In this document: positions 27,674-42,172 of the stretch, piece after piece
How the letters are laid out: the number at the start of each line of letters is the position of its first letter
How positions within the stretch are numbered: position 1 is the stretch's first letter
Assembly (NCBI GenBank): GCA_021819125.1
Contig: JAKARW010000012.1
Coordinates: forward strand, 1 to 42,898
Source of the DNA: Pseudomonadota bacterium
Lineage (GTDB): Bacteria; Pseudomonadota; Gammaproteobacteria; Acidiferrobacterales; Acidiferrobacteraceae
Reading direction: 5' to 3'
DNA: 42,898 bases
Position numbers and translations under genes: made by a program
Notes under the pieces: model-generated
Told to the model about the DNA's origin: nothing
What the model saw: only the letters and a program-made list of their open reading frames with translations
Databases searched by the model: none

Positions 27674-30600
27674 ATGAAAGGCTTCGTCCATCTTCGCGTT
27701 CACTCGGAATACTCTTTAGCCGATGGCCTGCTGCGGCTAGACGAGCTTGTTGTTGCCTGCCATGACAAAGGCATGCCGGCGGTGGCGCTCACCGATCTCG
27801 CCAATCTCTTTGGCATGGTGAAGTTCTACAACCAGGCGGTGGCGGCGGGGATCAAGCCCATCCTGGGGGCTGATGTTTTTCTACGCAGCGACGACTCGCA
27901 GCGACCCTACCGCGCTGCGCTGCTCTGCCAGAATCTCAACGGTTACCGCAACTTAAGCCGGCTTTTGACGCGCGCCTACAGTGAAGGTCAAGGGGGTGGG
28001 CACGCATGTCTCGACAAAGACTGGCTCGAGGGGAACACCGATGGCCTCATCGCCTTGTCGGGGGGGCAGGACGGCGATGTCGGACAGTTGCTGATCGGCA
28101 GCCACAACGACGAGGCATACGCCGCGGCGCGGGCCTGGGAGGCGCTGTTCCCGGGGCGGTTTTATGTCGAATTACAGCGCAATGGCAGGCCTTGGCAGGA
28201 GGAGTATAACGCGCGCGCCGTGGGGCTTTGCCGCCGCCTGAAGATTCCGTTGGTGGCGACCCACGACGTGCGCTTCCTCACGCCCGAGGATTTCGAGGCC
28301 CACGAGATCCGGGTGTGTATTCACGAGGGTCGTACACTCGCCGATCCCAGGCGCGCGCGCCGCTACACGGATCGCCAATATCTGACGAGCCCGGCCGAGA
28401 TGGCGGCGCTGTTTTCCGATCTCCCCGAGGCTTTGGACAATACCGTCGAGATCGCGCGTCGCTGCACGGTGGCGCTGCGCTTTGGCGACTATTATCTGCC
28501 GCGGTTCCCGGTGCCGGAGGGCGCGTCGGTGGATGACGTCCTGCGCGAGGATGCGCTTGCGGGACTTGCCCGGCGCATGGCGCGGTTTACGCCAGAGGAG
28601 CGCGCGATCCACGACGGACCGTATCGCGAGCGCCTGGACCACGAACTGTCGGTCATCGTCACGATGGGGTTTTCGGGATACTTCCTGATCGTCGCCGACT
28701 TCATCAACTGGGCGCGGCACAATGGGGTACCGGTGGGACCGGGGCGCGGGTCAGGGGCCGGATCGCTGGTTGCCTATGCCCTTGGGATCACCGAACTCGA
28801 TCCGATCGAACATGATCTGCTGTTTGAGCGTTTCTTGAATCCAGAGCGCGTGTCGCTGCCAGATTTCGATGTCGACTTTTGCATGGATGGGCGCGACCGG
28901 GTCATAGAGTACGTCACGAAGCGCTACGGATCAGACAAGGTCTCGCAGATCATTACCTTCGGCACCATGGCCGCCAAGGCCGTGGTGCGCGACGTCGGCC
29001 GAGTTCTGGACCATCCGTATGGTTTCGTCGACAAGCTTGCCAAGCTCATTCCGCACGACCTTGGCATCACGCTTGACGAAGCAATCGCGCAGGAGGCGGC
29101 GCTAAGAGAGCGCTATGAACAAGAAGAGGACGTGCGCGCGCTGCTCGATGCCGCGCGCAAGCTCGAGGGGCTTGCGCGCAATGCCGGCAAACATGCCGGG
29201 GGCGTGGTGATCGCGCCCAGCGCATTGACCGACTTCATGCCGCTTTACTGCGAAGCCGGCAGCAATCAGTTCGTGACCCAGCTTGATAAGGACGACGTCG
29301 AGGCCCTGGGGCTCGTCAAGTTCGATTTCCTGGGGTTGCGGACGCTGACCATTATCGCCAAGGCGATGGCCATGATAAACCGCCGGCGCGCCCAAGACGG
29401 CCTGGGGCCGCTTGCGATCGAGTCCTTGGCGATCGATGACGCGGCGGCGTTTGGCCTTTTGAAGCGATGCCAGACGACGGCGCTTTTTCAGCTGGAGTCG
29501 CGCGGCATGAAGGATCTCATTCAGCGCCTGCAGCCCGATCGCTTCGAGGAGATTGTGGCGCTGGTGGCGTTGTTTCGCCCCGGCCCCCTGCAGTCGGGCA
29601 TGGTCGATGACTTCATCAATCGCAAGCATGGACACGCGCGGATCGAGTATCCGCACGAGGCGCTGGCCCCGATTCTAAAGCCCACCTACGGCGTCATCCT
29701 TTATCAGGAGCAGGTGATGCAGATCGCCCAGGTGTTGGCCGGTTACAGCCTCGGCAAGGCCGACCTGCTGCGTCGCGCGATGGGCAAGAAGAAACCCGAG
29801 GAGATGGCCAAGCAGCGCGAGGGTTTCGTCGAGGGCGCGCGCGAGCGCGGCTGTGACCCACGGCTTGCCACCGCGATTTTCAATCTGATCGAGAAGTTTG
29901 CGGGCTACGGGTTCAACCGCTCGCATTCGGCGGCTTATGCGCTTTTGTCCTATCAGACCGCGTGGCTCAAGGCGCATCATCCGGCGGAGTTCATGGCGGG
30001 CGTGTTGTCGGCGGATATGGATAAGACCGACAAGGTCGTCACCATGATCGCCGAATGTCGGGAGATGGGCATCACGGTAGAGCCGCCCGACGTCAATCGT
30101 TGCGATTACGAGTTCGTACCCATCGATGACCATACGATCCTCTATGGCCTGGGGGCCATCAAGGGCCTAGGCGAGGGCGCGGTCGAGGCGGTTCTGACGG
30201 CGCGCGGCACGACACCTTTTGTCGATCTGTTCGACTTGTGTCGGAGGGTCGAGGATCGGCGGGTTAACCGTCGCGCTTACGAATGCCTGATCGCAGCTGG
30301 CGCCTGCGATGCCCTGGGACCCCACAGGGCCGCCATGATGGCGTCTTTGGAGGTCGCCTTGAGCACCGCCGAGCAGCGCGGGCGCGATGCCGCCGTAGGT
30401 CAGGACGATCTATTCGGCGAGATGGTGGCGTTCAAGCCGGATTTCGTGGCAGTCGAGCCGTGGACTATGGAAAAGCGCCTGGAGGCCGAAAAGGACACCC
30501 TCGGGCTTTACCTGACAGGGCATCCCATAGACCGTTATGCAAAAGAGCTTAAGCGTATCACGAAGATCACCATCGCCGATTTAAGGCCCACCGAGAACGG

Positions 30601-31114
30601 CTCGGTCATGGTGGGGGGGCTTGTGGTCGCGCTTCGCGTCATCAACACCCGGCGCGGCGACCGCATGGCGTTCGTGACCTTGGACGACCGCACCGGACGC
30701 ATAGACCTGGTCATGTTCGGCGAGCTCTACCAGCGTTATCGCGAGCGCATCGTCAAGGATGCGCTCATCATCGTCAAGGGTGGGGTGAGCACAGATGACT
30801 ACTCTGGCGGCTTCAAAATGACCGCCGAGGCCATCTATAATATCGACGAGGTGCGCGCGGCGTTCGCGACCCGCCTTGTCATGGACATCGATTATGGCCG
30901 ATGTGACGAGAGCTTCGTGGACGGATTGCGCGAGATCCTGGGGCCGGTGCGTACCGGGAATTGCCCGGTTATTGTGTGTTATCACCGCCCGGAAGGGGTG
31001 GTCGACGTGGTATTCGGCGAGGATTGGCGGGTGACCCCCAACGAGGCGATCATGCGTCAATTGGAGGCGCTCGTGCCGGAAGGCCGTGCGCGCCTGATCT
31101 ACCAGGACGGATAG
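27674..31114 (+). CDS. dnaE: DNA polymerase III subunit alpha
   Basis: DnaE is the catalytic subunit of the replicative DNA polymerase. The 1146-residue protein (E. coli 1160) has an N-terminal PHP domain ([17 protein letters not shown]), the palm with [18 protein letters not shown] and PDFDVDF (396-402, with D399 and D401 the likely metal ligands), the third acidic site in [12 protein letters not shown], fingers, a helix-hairpin-helix, and an OB fold near the C-terminus ([21 protein letters not shown]). A strong SD, AGGAGGTC, precedes the ATG at 27674. It is followed at once by accA (1 bp gap), as in E. coli and Pseudomonas. Confidence 0.98.
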   Translation: MKGFVHLRVHSEYSLADGLLRLDELVVACHDKGMPAVALTDLANLFGMVKFYNQAVAAGIKPILGADVFLRSDDSQRPYRAALLCQNLNGYRNLSRLLTRAYSEGQGGGHACLDKDWLEGNTDGLIALSGGQDGDVGQLLIGSHNDEAYAAARAWEALFPGRFYVELQRNGRPWQEEYNARAVGLCRRLKIPLVATHDVRFLTPEDFEAHEIRVCIHEGRTLADPRRARRYTDRQYLTSPAEMAALFSDLPEALDNTVEIARRCTVALRFGDYYLPRFPVPEGASVDDVLREDALAGLARRMARFTPEERAIHDGPYRERLDHELSVIVTMGFSGYFLIVADFINWARHNGVPVGPGRGSGAGSLVAYALGITELDPIEHDLLFERFLNPERVSLPDFDVDFCMDGRDRVIEYVTKRYGSDKVSQIITFGTMAAKAVVRDVGRVLDHPYGFVDKLAKLIPHDLGITLDEAIAQEAALRERYEQEEDVRALLDAARKLEGLARNAGKHAGGVVIAPSALTDFMPLYCEAGSNQFVTQLDKDDVEALGLVKFDFLGLRTLTIIAKAMAMINRRRAQDGLGPLAIESLAIDDAAAFGLLKRCQTTALFQLESRGMKDLIQRLQPDRFEEIVALVALFRPGPLQSGMVDDFINRKHGHARIEYPHEALAPILKPTYGVILYQEQVMQIAQVLAGYSLGKADLLRRAMGKKKPEEMAKQREGFVEGARERGCDPRLATAIFNLIEKFAGYGFNRSHSAAYALLSYQTAWLKAHHPAEFMAGVLSADMDKTDKVVTMIAECREMGITVEPPDVNRCDYEFVPIDDHTILYGLGAIKGLGEGAVEAVLTARGTTPFVDLFDLCRRVEDRRVNRRAYECLIAAGACDALGPHRAAMMASLEVALSTAEQRGRDAAVGQDDLFGEMVAFKPDFVAVEPWTMEKRLEAEKDTLGLYLTGHPIDRYAKELKRITKITIADLRPTENGSVMVGGLVVALRVINTRRGDRMAFVTLDDRTGRIDLVMFGELYQRYRERIVKDALIIVKGGVSTDDYSGGFKMTAEAIYNIDEVRAAFATRLVMDIDYGRCDESFVDGLREILGPVRTGNCPVIVCYHRPEGVVDVVFGEDWRVTPNEAIMRQLEALVPEGRARLIYQDG

Positions 31115-31115
31115 A

Positions 31116-32075
31116 ATGAATCAAAACTACCTCGATTTCGAACAGTCGATAGCCGATCTCGAGGCCAAGATCGACGCCCTGCGATTCCTGGATTCGAGTT
31201 CGGGGGTCAACATCAACGAGGAGATTGCGCGGCTCAAGGCCAAGAGCCGCCGCCTGACGCAGTCGATCTTTTCATCGCTCACCGCCTGGCAGGTCTCGCA
31301 GCTTGCGCGCCACCCGCAACGCCCCTATACCCTCGATTACCTGGGGCGGATCTTTCAGGATTTCGAGGAACTGCACGGCGACAGACTTTATTCAGACGAT
31401 CCGGCGATCGTCGCCGGGGTCGCGCGTCTCGACGGCCTGCCGGTGGCGGTCATAGGCCATCAAAAAGGTCGTGACACCCGCGAAAAGGTCCGGCGCAATT
31501 TCGGGATGCCGCGACCCGAAGGCTACCGCAAGGCGCTGCGGATCATGCGCTTGGCGGAGCGCTTTCGCATGCCGCTCATCACCCTGATCGATACGATGGG
31601 CGCCTATCCCGGGGTCGGTGCCGAGGAGCGCGGGCAGAGCGAGGCGATCGCCCGCAATCTGTTTGCGATGGCCGCTCTGAAGACGCCGATCGTGAGCGCG
31701 GTGATCGGCGAGGGTGGCTCGGGCGGGGCGCTTGCGATCGGAGTCTGTGATCATATGCTGATGCTGCAGTATGCCACCTATTCGGTGATAAGCCCGGAAG
31801 GCTGTGCCTCGATACTATGGAAGAGCGCCGACAAGGCGGCACTGGCGGCCGAGGCCCTGGGGATCACAGCCGAAAGCCTAAAGCGCTTGAGGCTCATAGA
31901 CGAGATCGTAGCCGAGCCGCTTGGCGGGGCGCACCGCGACTACGATGTCGCGGCCCATGGTCTAAAGGAGGCCTTGCGGCGCGCGATAACCGACCTTGTG
32001 GCGCTGCCGATAGACGATCTGCTGACGCGCCGGCAGCTTAGGCTACGCCAGTACGGACAATTTGAAGAGCGTTAA
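31116..32075 (+). CDS. accA: acetyl-CoA carboxylase carboxyltransferase subunit alpha
   Basis: AccA forms with AccD the carboxyltransferase that makes malonyl-CoA for fatty acid synthesis. The 319-residue protein (E. coli 319) starts with the conserved helical region [17 protein letters not shown], then [58 protein letters not shown] and the oxyanion-forming [15 protein letters not shown]. The start ATG is one base after the dnaE stop. The end overlaps tilS by 14 nt. Confidence 0.98.
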   Translation: MNQNYLDFEQSIADLEAKIDALRFLDSSSGVNINEEIARLKAKSRRLTQSIFSSLTAWQVSQLARHPQRPYTLDYLGRIFQDFEELHGDRLYSDDPAIVAGVARLDGLPVAVIGHQKGRDTREKVRRNFGMPRPEGYRKALRIMRLAERFRMPLITLIDTMGAYPGVGAEERGQSEAIARNLFAMAALKTPIVSAVIGEGGSGGALAIGVCDHMLMLQYATYSVISPEGCASILWKSADKAALAAEALGITAESLKRLRLIDEIVAEPLGGAHRDYDVAAHGLKEALRRAITDLVALPIDDLLTRRQLRLRQYGQFEER

Positions 32076-33390
32076 ATTCGGTTCCCCATACCTGTCCCAG
32101 GCATTGGCCGGGCTCGGGGTGGAGGCATCGGACGATATTCTGGTGGCGGTAAGCGGCGGGGCTGATTCCCTGGCGCTTTTGCATGCCATAAGCGGGCTTG
32201 GCTGGCGCTCGGTGCGCGCCGTTCATGTCGACCATGGCCTTTTACCACAGGCGGCCGCGTGGGGCGCGCAGGTGCTCGCGGCGGCGGTGGCGATGGGCGT
32301 GCCTTGCGAGGTCGTGCGTGCGACCGTGGCGCGGACCGGGGAGGGGCCGGAGGCCGATGCGCGCGCCGCCCGCTATCGGGCACTGTCTGCGTATATGCGC
32401 CCCGGGGAGGTGTTGGTGACCGCTCATCATGCCGACGACCAGGCCGAGACCGTGCTTTTGCGGCTGGTGCGCGGGGCGGGTCTTGCCGGACTTTCGGCTA
32501 TGGCCGGGATACGGGCGTTTGGCCCGGGACGGTTGGCGCGACCGCTGCTTGCGGTGCCCAAGGCGGCGCTTGTGGCCTACGCGACCGAGCAGGCGTTGAC
32601 TTTTGTCCACGACCCCAGCAACGACGATACGCGTTATGCGCGCAACTATGTCCGCCACGTCCTGGTGCCGGTTATCACCGCGCGCTGGCCGCGCGCGCTC
32701 GAGGCCATAAATCGAGCCGCCCGCCATGCGCGTGCCGCCGAGGATCTGCTCGCGGGCTATCTGGCGCAAGACGTGGCGCGCTGTTCGACTGCCGACGGGG
32801 CCTTGCATCTGCCGGCACTGCTGAAGCTCGCACCCGGGCTCCAGGGGCCGGTGCTGCGTGCCTGGCTTGCCGGCCAGGGGGGGCCGCCTTTGAGCGATGC
32901 CAAGGTCGCGGAGGTACGGGCGGCGTTCGCCGTGGTTCCCCGGAGTCGCCGACAAGTGTTACGCTTGGGACGAGCCGGGGCGCTACGGCGGTACCGCGAC
33001 CAGGCGGTCTGGGATCCGGAGGATCGCGCGAAAGCCGAGATCGCCGTGCACCAGGCCTGGCCCCCGCCGTTTGCGGATCTGGTCTTAAACGACGGGCGGC
33101 GGTTGCGGGCGTTGCCGGGCATGGGGCAGGGGGTGGCGGCGTCGCGGATTGCGGGCGAGCGGCTTTACGTCATGACCCGGACCTTCGGACAGAGGGTGCT
33201 TGTGCCCGGCCGGGGCCATCGGGCGGTGAAGAAGCTCTTGCAGGAGATGGGCTTGGCCCCATGGGAGCGGTCGCGCGCGGTCTTGATATGCGCAGGCGAG
33301 GCATTGATTGCGGTGGCCGGGCATTGGGTATGCGCACAGTGCAAGGCCGGGCCGGACGAACCGGGGCTTGTCTTTCATATCGAGTCGTGA
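32062..33390 (+). CDS. tilS: tRNA(Ile)-lysidine synthase
   Basis: TilS converts C34 of the tRNA-Ile with CAU anticodon to lysidine, changing codon and amino acid identity. The 442-residue protein (E. coli 432) has the PP-loop ATP site [12 protein letters not shown] (30-41), [26 protein letters not shown] and PLL-containing linker, a middle domain with [18 protein letters not shown], and the C-terminal TilS domain ([17 protein letters not shown]). The start is TTG at 32062, inside the end of accA, with only a weak SD; it is chosen because it gives the family N-terminus length. Confidence 0.95.
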   Translation: MKSVKFGSPYLSQALAGLGVEASDDILVAVSGGADSLALLHAISGLGWRSVRAVHVDHGLLPQAAAWGAQVLAAAVAMGVPCEVVRATVARTGEGPEADARAARYRALSAYMRPGEVLVTAHHADDQAETVLLRLVRGAGLAGLSAMAGIRAFGPGRLARPLLAVPKAALVAYATEQALTFVHDPSNDDTRYARNYVRHVLVPVITARWPRALEAINRAARHARAAEDLLAGYLAQDVARCSTADGALHLPALLKLAPGLQGPVLRAWLAGQGGPPLSDAKVAEVRAAFAVVPRSRRQVLRLGRAGALRRYRDQAVWDPEDRAKAEIAVHQAWPPPFADLVLNDGRRLRALPGMGQGVAASRIAGERLYVMTRTFGQRVLVPGRGHRAVKKLLQEMGLAPWERSRAVLICAGEALIAVAGHWVCAQCKAGPDEPGLVFHIES

Positions 33391-33409
33391 CGGGCCGATC
33401 GAGGAGGTT

Positions 33410-33430
33410 ATGCGAAGTGGGACCAACTGA
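33410..33430 (+). other. six-codon leader ORF before pyrG, uncertain
   Basis: GAGGAGG (33401-33407) is the strongest SD in the tilS-pyrG gap and stands 2 nt before an ATG that opens a six-codon frame (MRSGTN) ending at 33430. The spacing is shorter than usual, and the pyrG ATG 52 bp downstream has no good SD of its own. It may be a chance match or a translated leader influencing pyrG. Confidence 0.25.
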
Positions 33431-37312
<3,882 letters not shown>

Positions 37313-37314
37313 CC

Positions 37315-37650
37315 ATGAGGAAATGGATAGGTCCGCTCGCGGTGGTCCTGTTTGCGTTGACCCAGTATGCCCTGTGGTTTGGGCAGGGCGGGGTGATCGC
37401 GCTTATGCACCGCGAGCGCCATATCCATGGGCTGGCGCGCGGCAACGCCGCGCTCTTGAAGACCGACGAGGAACTCACAGCCGAGGTGAAGAGCTTGAAG
37501 CATGGGCGTGCGGCCATCGAGGCGCAGGCGCGATCGGGATTGGGGATGGTTAAGAAGGGCGAGACCTTCTATGAGGTCGTTCCCGGCAGCCCCCCGGCCA
37601 CGCAGACCGCGCGCGTGTTTCGTAATCAGCAACTCGCGGCAAGAGGATAG
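37315..37650 (+). CDS. ftsB: cell division protein FtsB
   Basis: FtsB is a bitopic inner-membrane protein that forms the FtsQLB complex and helps activate septal peptidoglycan synthesis. The 111-residue protein (E. coli 103) has a short cytoplasmic start (MRKW), one transmembrane helix (about 5-22), the conserved YALWFGQGG after the membrane, and a coiled-coil region (about 32-70) before the GMVKKGETFYEVV segment. Position after eno is the rule in gammaproteobacteria. ispD, often next, is absent. The 3' end overlaps the convergent ygfZ gene by 25 bp. Confidence 0.95.
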   Translation: MRKWIGPLAVVLFALTQYALWFGQGGVIALMHRERHIHGLARGNAALLKTDEELTAEVKSLKHGRAAIEAQARSGLGMVKKGETFYEVVPGSPPATQTARVFRNQQLAARG

Positions 37651-38654
37651 GGCAGGTCGCGGAAGGTGAGCGGCACGCCTTGCCAGAGGACCGCGCCGTC
37701 GTCATGGCTGCTGATCTGGACGACCGCCAGTAGGTCGATGGTGCCATCAGGTCCGACCTGCGCGTCGATCACGGTACCGGCAGGTTGCCCCGGGAGATTG
37801 GGGGCCTGCAGGGTGGCGCCAGGGGCCGGCAGGGGCGTATCCGCCGGGAGTGACGCCAAGTACATGCGCTGTTTCAGGCGCCCCAGGTAATGGGTGCGCG
37901 CCACGATCTCCTGCCCCGGGTAACACCCCTTACGAAAGTTGATCCCCCCCAAAAGGTCGAGGTTCGTCATCTGCGGCACAAAGGCCTCGGAGATCTCTGG
38001 ACCTATGGTGGGCAGGCCGGCCTGGATATCGAGCCAGGCCCAGGCTCGGGCGCCCACGCGCGTGACCTGAGGCAGATGGGAGGGGAGCCCGCGCACCGCC
38101 GATTCGGGGCCCATGAGCAGGTAGCGGGGCGCGCGTCCCGGGATCGCCATGACCGTGATGTCGTCTGTGGTCACGGCCTCGGGTGCGGTCGCAGCCGCAA
38201 GGCCGGCGGCCGCCAGCGCCCGCGGGGCATCCGGTCCGGACAGACCGATGAGGGCCCAATCGGCGGCGGCCGCGAGTTTGACCTGGGCGCGCAGGATGTA
38301 CATCGTCAGGCGCTTTTGGACCAAGGCCCCAAGGCCCGCCGGCAGTACCAGGAAAAATGCGTCGTCACGGTGTACGACCCAAAATAGCGCGATCATGCGT
38401 CCCTGCGCCGTGCAATAGGCGGCCAGCTGGTTTGCGCGGCCGAGATTGACGATGTCATTGCTCACTTGGCCATGCAGGAAGGCGCGCGCGTCGGGCCCGG
38501 TGGCGCGCAGGATCGCCATATGGGTGAGCGCGCTCCAGACCGTGCCGTGCGCGGCGGCCTGAACCTCGGCGCGACGATCGCCATAGTCGGCAAGGGCGCC
38601 ATCCTCCAGGAGGCCGCCGGCTTCGATCAATTCCTCCTTCCATTCCCTCTGCAT
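37626..38654 (-). CDS. ygfZ: tRNA-modifying/Fe-S cluster repair protein YgfZ
   Basis: YgfZ is a folate-binding protein related to the glycine cleavage T-protein, needed for activity of certain Fe-S enzymes such as MiaB and, in E. coli, implicated in Fe-S cluster maintenance. The 342-residue protein (E. coli 326) has the GcvT-like fold and the diagnostic signature KGCYPGQEIVARTHYLGR with the essential Cys. The ATG at 38654 (minus strand) follows GGGGGCGAG; a longer in-frame start at 38720 is rejected. It is divergent from the sdh genes, whose SdhB carries three Fe-S clusters; in E. coli ygfZ is next to ygfY (sdhE). Its end overlaps ftsB tail-to-tail. Confidence 0.94.
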   Translation of the reverse strand: MQREWKEELIEAGGLLEDGALADYGDRRAEVQAAAHGTVWSALTHMAILRATGPDARAFLHGQVSNDIVNLGRANQLAAYCTAQGRMIALFWVVHRDDAFFLVLPAGLGALVQKRLTMYILRAQVKLAAAADWALIGLSGPDAPRALAAAGLAAATAPEAVTTDDITVMAIPGRAPRYLLMGPESAVRGLPSHLPQVTRVGARAWAWLDIQAGLPTIGPEISEAFVPQMTNLDLLGGINFRKGCYPGQEIVARTHYLGRLKQRMYLASLPADTPLPAPGATLQAPNLPGQPAGTVIDAQVGPDGTIDLLAVVQISSHDDGAVLWQGVPLTFRDLPYPLAASC

Positions 38655-38671
38655 GACTCGCCCCCTATAAT
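38643..38671 (+). promoter_or_regulatory. candidate sigma70 promoter of sdhCDAB-sdhE
   Basis: A perfect TATAAT (38666-38671) is preceded at 17 bp by TTCCCT (38643-38648, a weak -35). The predicted start is near 38678, giving a leader of about 59 nt before the sdhC ATG. The same patch read on the minus strand (CATTATAG) lies just upstream of ygfZ, so divergent promoters may overlap. Confidence 0.5.
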
Positions 38672-38677
38672 GCCTGA

Positions 38678-38694
38678 CATGCGCTCGCCGCATG
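38678..38694. promoter_or_regulatory. inverted repeat at the predicted sdh transcription start
   Basis: CATGCG (38678-38683) and CGCATG (38689-38694) are perfect inverted copies separated by CTCGC. The repeat begins where transcription from the TATAAT box should start, so it could be a repressor operator or a hairpin at the 5' end of the sdh mRNA. The factor, if any, cannot be named. Confidence 0.4.
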
Positions 38695-38736
38695 ACGATC
38701 ATATCAAAAACCACCGCCACAGCTAGGGGAGGCCGG

Positions 38737-39111
38737 ATGCCGAGGACACGTCCGCAAGACCTGGGCCTTGTGACCCTGCGCCTGCCGGTAGGGGCCTATG
38801 CCTCCCTCCTTCACCGGATCACGGGCGTCCTTTTGATGGCCGTAGTGGGGTGGGCGGTCGTGCTTTTGCGTCGCTCCCTGCAGGGTCCGGAAGGGTTTGG
38901 GGCGGTGGCGCATGCGGTGCGCGGCCCGTGGGGGCATGCCATAGGGCCGCTTGCAACCTTTGTCGTGGCCCAGCACTTCTATGGTGGGATCCGCCACCTG
39001 GCGCATGACGCCGGGTGGGGATTCGGGCGCAAGCGAGCGCGCGCGAGCGCGGGGGCTGTCATGATCTGTGCGGTACTGACCGCCCTGGGGGCGTTGTACC
39101 TATGGCCCTGA
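38737..39111 (+). CDS. sdhC: succinate dehydrogenase cytochrome b556 subunit
   Basis: SdhC is one of two membrane anchors of succinate:quinone oxidoreductase, contributing a haem b ligand and the quinone site. The 124-residue protein (E. coli 129) has three hydrophobic helices, the quinone/haem-region motif AYASLLHRITGVLL and the signature QHFYGGIRHLAHDAG, in which the first His is the expected haem ligand. The ATG at 38737 follows AGGGGAGG; a longer start at 38692 is rejected. The end overlaps sdhD by 10 nt. Confidence 0.95.
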   Translation: MPRTRPQDLGLVTLRLPVGAYASLLHRITGVLLMAVVGWAVVLLRRSLQGPEGFGAVAHAVRGPWGHAIGPLATFVVAQHFYGGIRHLAHDAGWGFGRKRARASAGAVMICAVLTALGALYLWP

Positions 39112-39452
39112 GCGACCGCAATCTCGGCAGTCGCCGCGCCGGGAGCGGGGCCTATCTGCTCATGCGCGCAAGTGCTGTGGCGATCGCCGGCGGCGCATTC
39201 GTGCTTATCGCCCTGATCGCCGATCTCCCACACTGGGGCTACGGTCCCTGGCGCGCGCTCTTTCGGGGGACCGCCGTGCGCACCCTATTGGTCGGCTGGC
39301 TTTCGGCGGTGGCAGGGCACGCCTATCTTGGATGCGATTCGATCTTGAAGGACTACGTCCATAGCGCGTTCGCGCGCTTCGTCGGCCTCATGGCGATCGC
39401 CGTCATTTTGCTTACGCTGGTCGTCTACGGCATGGTGGCGGTATGGGCGTGA
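39102..39452 (+). CDS. sdhD: succinate dehydrogenase membrane anchor subunit
   Basis: SdhD is the second membrane anchor of complex II. The 116-residue protein (E. coli 115) has three transmembrane helices and the motif [15 protein letters not shown], where His is the expected second haem b ligand and Asp-Tyr match the quinone-site pair. The ATG at 39102 overlaps sdhC by 10 nt, and its end overlaps sdhA by 10 nt, so the whole set appears coupled. A longer in-frame start within sdhC is rejected. Confidence 0.94.
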   Translation: MALSDRNLGSRRAGSGAYLLMRASAVAIAGGAFVLIALIADLPHWGYGPWRALFRGTAVRTLLVGWLSAVAGHAYLGCDSILKDYVHSAFARFVGLMAIAVILLTLVVYGMVAVWA

Positions 39453-41215
39453 GCACGCGCCTGCCGCGCCGTCAGTTCGACTGTTTGGTGCTGGGCGCAG
39501 GCGGCGCGGGCTTGCGCGCGGCCTTGCAGCTGGCCGACGGCGACGCCCATGTGGCGGTGGTGTCCAAGGTCTTTCCGACGCGTTCGCATACCGTGGCCGC
39601 GCAAGGCGGGGTCAATGCCGCCCTCGGAAATGTCCTGCCGGATTCCTGGCATTGGCATATGTATGACACGGTCAAAGGCGGCGATTATCTCGGCGATCAG
39701 GACGCCATCGAGTACCTGTGCCGGGCGGCGAGCCGGCTTGTCATCGAGCTCGAGCACTATGGGGTGCCGTTTTCGCGCATCGATGACGGACGGATCTATC
39801 AGCGCAAATTCGGAGGGCAGAGCCAGAATTTCGGGGGCGAGCAGGCGGCGCGGACTTGTGCGGCGGCCGACCGCACGGGACATGCCATTCTCCATGCCCT
39901 TTATCAGCAGAATATCCGCGCCAAGACCCATTTCTTCGATGAGTTCTTCGCCATTGATCTCTTGCGCGATGCCGCCGGGAATACCCTGGGGGCCTTGGTC
40001 CTCGAGATCGAGACCGGTGAGCTGCTCGTGATCGAGAGCAAGACCACCTTGATCGCGACCGGCGGCGCCGGCCGCATGTATCGCACCAGCACCAACGCCC
40101 TGATCAACACCGGCGACGGGCTTGCCATCGCGCTGCGCGCGGGCCTGCCGTTGCAGGACATGGAATTCATCCAATTCCACCCTACCGGGCTTGCCGGCCT
40201 CGGGGTCTTGATCACCGAGGGCGCGCGCGGCGAAGGCGGATATCTCGTGAACGGTCGCGGCGAGCGGTTCATGGAACGCTATGCCCCGCATGCCCGGGAT
40301 CTCGCCAGCCGCGATGTGGTGAGTCGTGCGATTCACATGGAGGTGTCGGAGGGGCGCGGCTGCGGGCCGCGCGGCGATTATGTGGAACTGAAATTAGACC
40401 ACTTGGGCGATGATATGATCCGCAAGCGCCTGCCGGGCATACGCGACACGGTGTTGCGTTTCGCCCACGTCGATCCGGCGCGTTCACCGATCCCAGTCTA
40501 CCCGACGGCGCATTACATCATGGGCGGAATCCCCACGAACCGTTTCGGGCAGGTGGTGGCCCCCGAGCGCCATGGTCCGGAAGAGCCTCAACCGGGGCTC
40601 TATGCGGTCGGCGAGTGCGCCTGCGTGTCGGTGCATGGCGCGAATCGTTTGGGCGGTAACTCGCTGCTCGACATCATCGTGTTTGGGCGGGCCGCCGGCA
40701 ACCATATCCTTGCGGCGCTTAAGGAGCAGCGTTACCACAGACCCTTGCCGGGGGAGGCGGTGGAGCGTGCGCTTGAGCGGGTGTGGCGTTGGGAACGTCC
40801 TGGGGGTGAGTCGGTGGAGGCCCTCGGCGCCGAGCTTAGGCAGGTGATGGAACGGTATTGCGGGGTGTTTCGGACCCAGGACGTCCTGGATGAGGGGGTG
40901 CGGCGGGTTCGCGAGATCCGCGAGCGCCTCGCTCATGCCGGGCTGCGCGACCAGAGCCGGGTCTTCAATACCGCCCGCATCGAGGCCTTGGAGCTCGAGA
41001 ACCTCGTTGAGGTGGCGCTCGCGACTGTGGTGTCGGCGGCGGCGCGTCACGAGAGCCGCGGGGCGCATTCGCGGGTTGATTATCCCGAGCGCGATGATCG
41101 TCACTGGTTAAAGCATACCCTCTACCTGCGCGCGGGGGAGGCCATCGACTACAAGCCGGTGCGCATGAAACCCTTGACCGTCGACTCGTTCCCGCCGGTC
41201 GCGCGCGTTTATTAG
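39443..41215 (+). CDS. sdhA: succinate dehydrogenase flavoprotein subunit
   Basis: SdhA oxidises succinate to fumarate with covalently bound FAD, on the cytoplasmic face of complex II. The 590-residue protein (E. coli 588) has the dinucleotide fold [16 protein letters not shown] (16-31), the FAD-linking His H49 in [41 protein letters not shown] and the C-terminal EYRPVRM-like [16 protein letters not shown]. It lies between the anchors and sdhB. Its flavinylation factor SdhE is encoded immediately after sdhB. Confidence 0.98.
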   Translation: MGVSTRLPRRQFDCLVLGAGGAGLRAALQLADGDAHVAVVSKVFPTRSHTVAAQGGVNAALGNVLPDSWHWHMYDTVKGGDYLGDQDAIEYLCRAASRLVIELEHYGVPFSRIDDGRIYQRKFGGQSQNFGGEQAARTCAAADRTGHAILHALYQQNIRAKTHFFDEFFAIDLLRDAAGNTLGALVLEIETGELLVIESKTTLIATGGAGRMYRTSTNALINTGDGLAIALRAGLPLQDMEFIQFHPTGLAGLGVLITEGARGEGGYLVNGRGERFMERYAPHARDLASRDVVSRAIHMEVSEGRGCGPRGDYVELKLDHLGDDMIRKRLPGIRDTVLRFAHVDPARSPIPVYPTAHYIMGGIPTNRFGQVVAPERHGPEEPQPGLYAVGECACVSVHGANRLGGNSLLDIIVFGRAAGNHILAALKEQRYHRPLPGEAVERALERVWRWERPGGESVEALGAELRQVMERYCGVFRTQDVLDEGVRRVREIRERLAHAGLRDQSRVFNTARIEALELENLVEVALATVVSAAARHESRGAHSRVDYPERDDRHWLKHTLYLRAGEAIDYKPVRMKPLTVDSFPPVARVY

Positions 41216-41222
41216 GAGATGT

Positions 41223-41924
41223 ATGCGTTTTCGCATCTATCGCTATAGACCCGAGGAGGACCAAAAGCCGGTCTTTCAGGATTATGTCCTGGCCCCCGAG
41301 GCCCTGGAGGGCGCGGTGATGCTGCTCGATGCCCTGATGCTTTTGAAGGCCCAGGATGCGACCCTGAGCTTTCGGCGTTCGTGCCGCGAAGGGGTGTGCG
41401 GGTCGGATGCCATGAACATCAACGGGCGCAATGGGCTTGCGTGTATCACCCCCCTGAAGGATCTGCGCGAGCCGATCACGTTGCGCCCGCTGCCGGGGAT
41501 GCCGGTGATCCGCGACTTGGCGGTCGATCTTTCAGGGTTTTATCGCCAATATCGTGCCGTGCGACCGTGGCTTATAGACGAGGGGCCAGAGCCTGAGATC
41601 GAGCGCCCCCAGAGTCCCGTCGAGCGCGACCGGCTCGATGGCCTCTATGAATGCATCCTATGCGCCTGTTGCACGACAAGCTGCCCGTCGTTTTGGTGGA
41701 ACCCCGAGCGCTTCCTGGGCCCGGCGGCCTTGCTTCAGGCCTATCGCTTCATCACCGACAGCCGCGACAAGGCGCTAGGTGAGCGCCTGGATGACCTCGA
41801 GGACCCCTACCGTCTGTACCGCTGCCACACCATCATGAATTGCACCGATGTCTGCCCCAAGGGGCTCGATCCGGCGCATGCCATAGGCGCAATCCGGACC
41901 TTGCTTGCAAGGCGCAGGTTGTGA
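41223..41924 (+). CDS. sdhB: succinate dehydrogenase iron-sulfur subunit
   Basis: SdhB passes electrons from FAD to quinone through [2Fe-2S], [4Fe-4S] and [3Fe-4S] clusters. The 233-residue protein (E. coli 238) has SCREGVCGSDAMNINGRNG with C54, C59 and Asp62 in the place of the third Cys (as in E. coli), then C74. The C-terminal clusters use CILCACCTTSCPSF and CHTIMNCTDVCPKGLDP. AGGAGATGT precedes the ATG at 41223. The stop overlaps the sdhE start (GTGA). Confidence 0.98.
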   Translation: MRFRIYRYRPEEDQKPVFQDYVLAPEALEGAVMLLDALMLLKAQDATLSFRRSCREGVCGSDAMNINGRNGLACITPLKDLREPITLRPLPGMPVIRDLAVDLSGFYRQYRAVRPWLIDEGPEPEIERPQSPVERDRLDGLYECILCACCTTSCPSFWWNPERFLGPAALLQAYRFITDSRDKALGERLDDLEDPYRLYRCHTIMNCTDVCPKGLDPAHAIGAIRTLLARRRL

Positions 41925-42172
41925 CCCCGGCGGCCGTACGTTGGCGTTGCCGGCGCGGGCTTTTGGAGCTCGATCTGGCGCTCGGACGCTTCCTGGAAGG
42001 CCACTATGGGCGGCTGTCGATGCCGGAACGCGCGCTCTTTGATGAACTTCTCTTTGAAAACGACGCCGATCTGTGGGCGTGGATGCAAGGCGCGCCGGCG
42101 CCGGCGCGATATGCCCCGATCCTCAAATCCTTTACACTTTCGGACCCCGAACCAGGCGACGACCGTTCATGA
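41921..42172 (+). CDS. sdhE: FAD assembly factor SdhE
   Basis: SdhE promotes covalent attachment of FAD to SdhA. The 83-residue protein (E. coli 88) has the conserved RRGLLELDLALGRFLEGHYG with the RGxxE motif (about residues 10-14), followed by FDELLFENDADLWAWMQG, the family's E-x-D-x-x-L-x-x-W region. The start is GTG at 41921, overlapping the sdhB stop by 4 nt; the longer frame from 41840 lies within sdhB and is rejected. The stop overlaps serS by 4 nt. Confidence 0.94.
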   Translation: MTPAAVRWRCRRGLLELDLALGRFLEGHYGRLSMPERALFDELLFENDADLWAWMQGAPAPARYAPILKSFTLSDPEPGDDRS

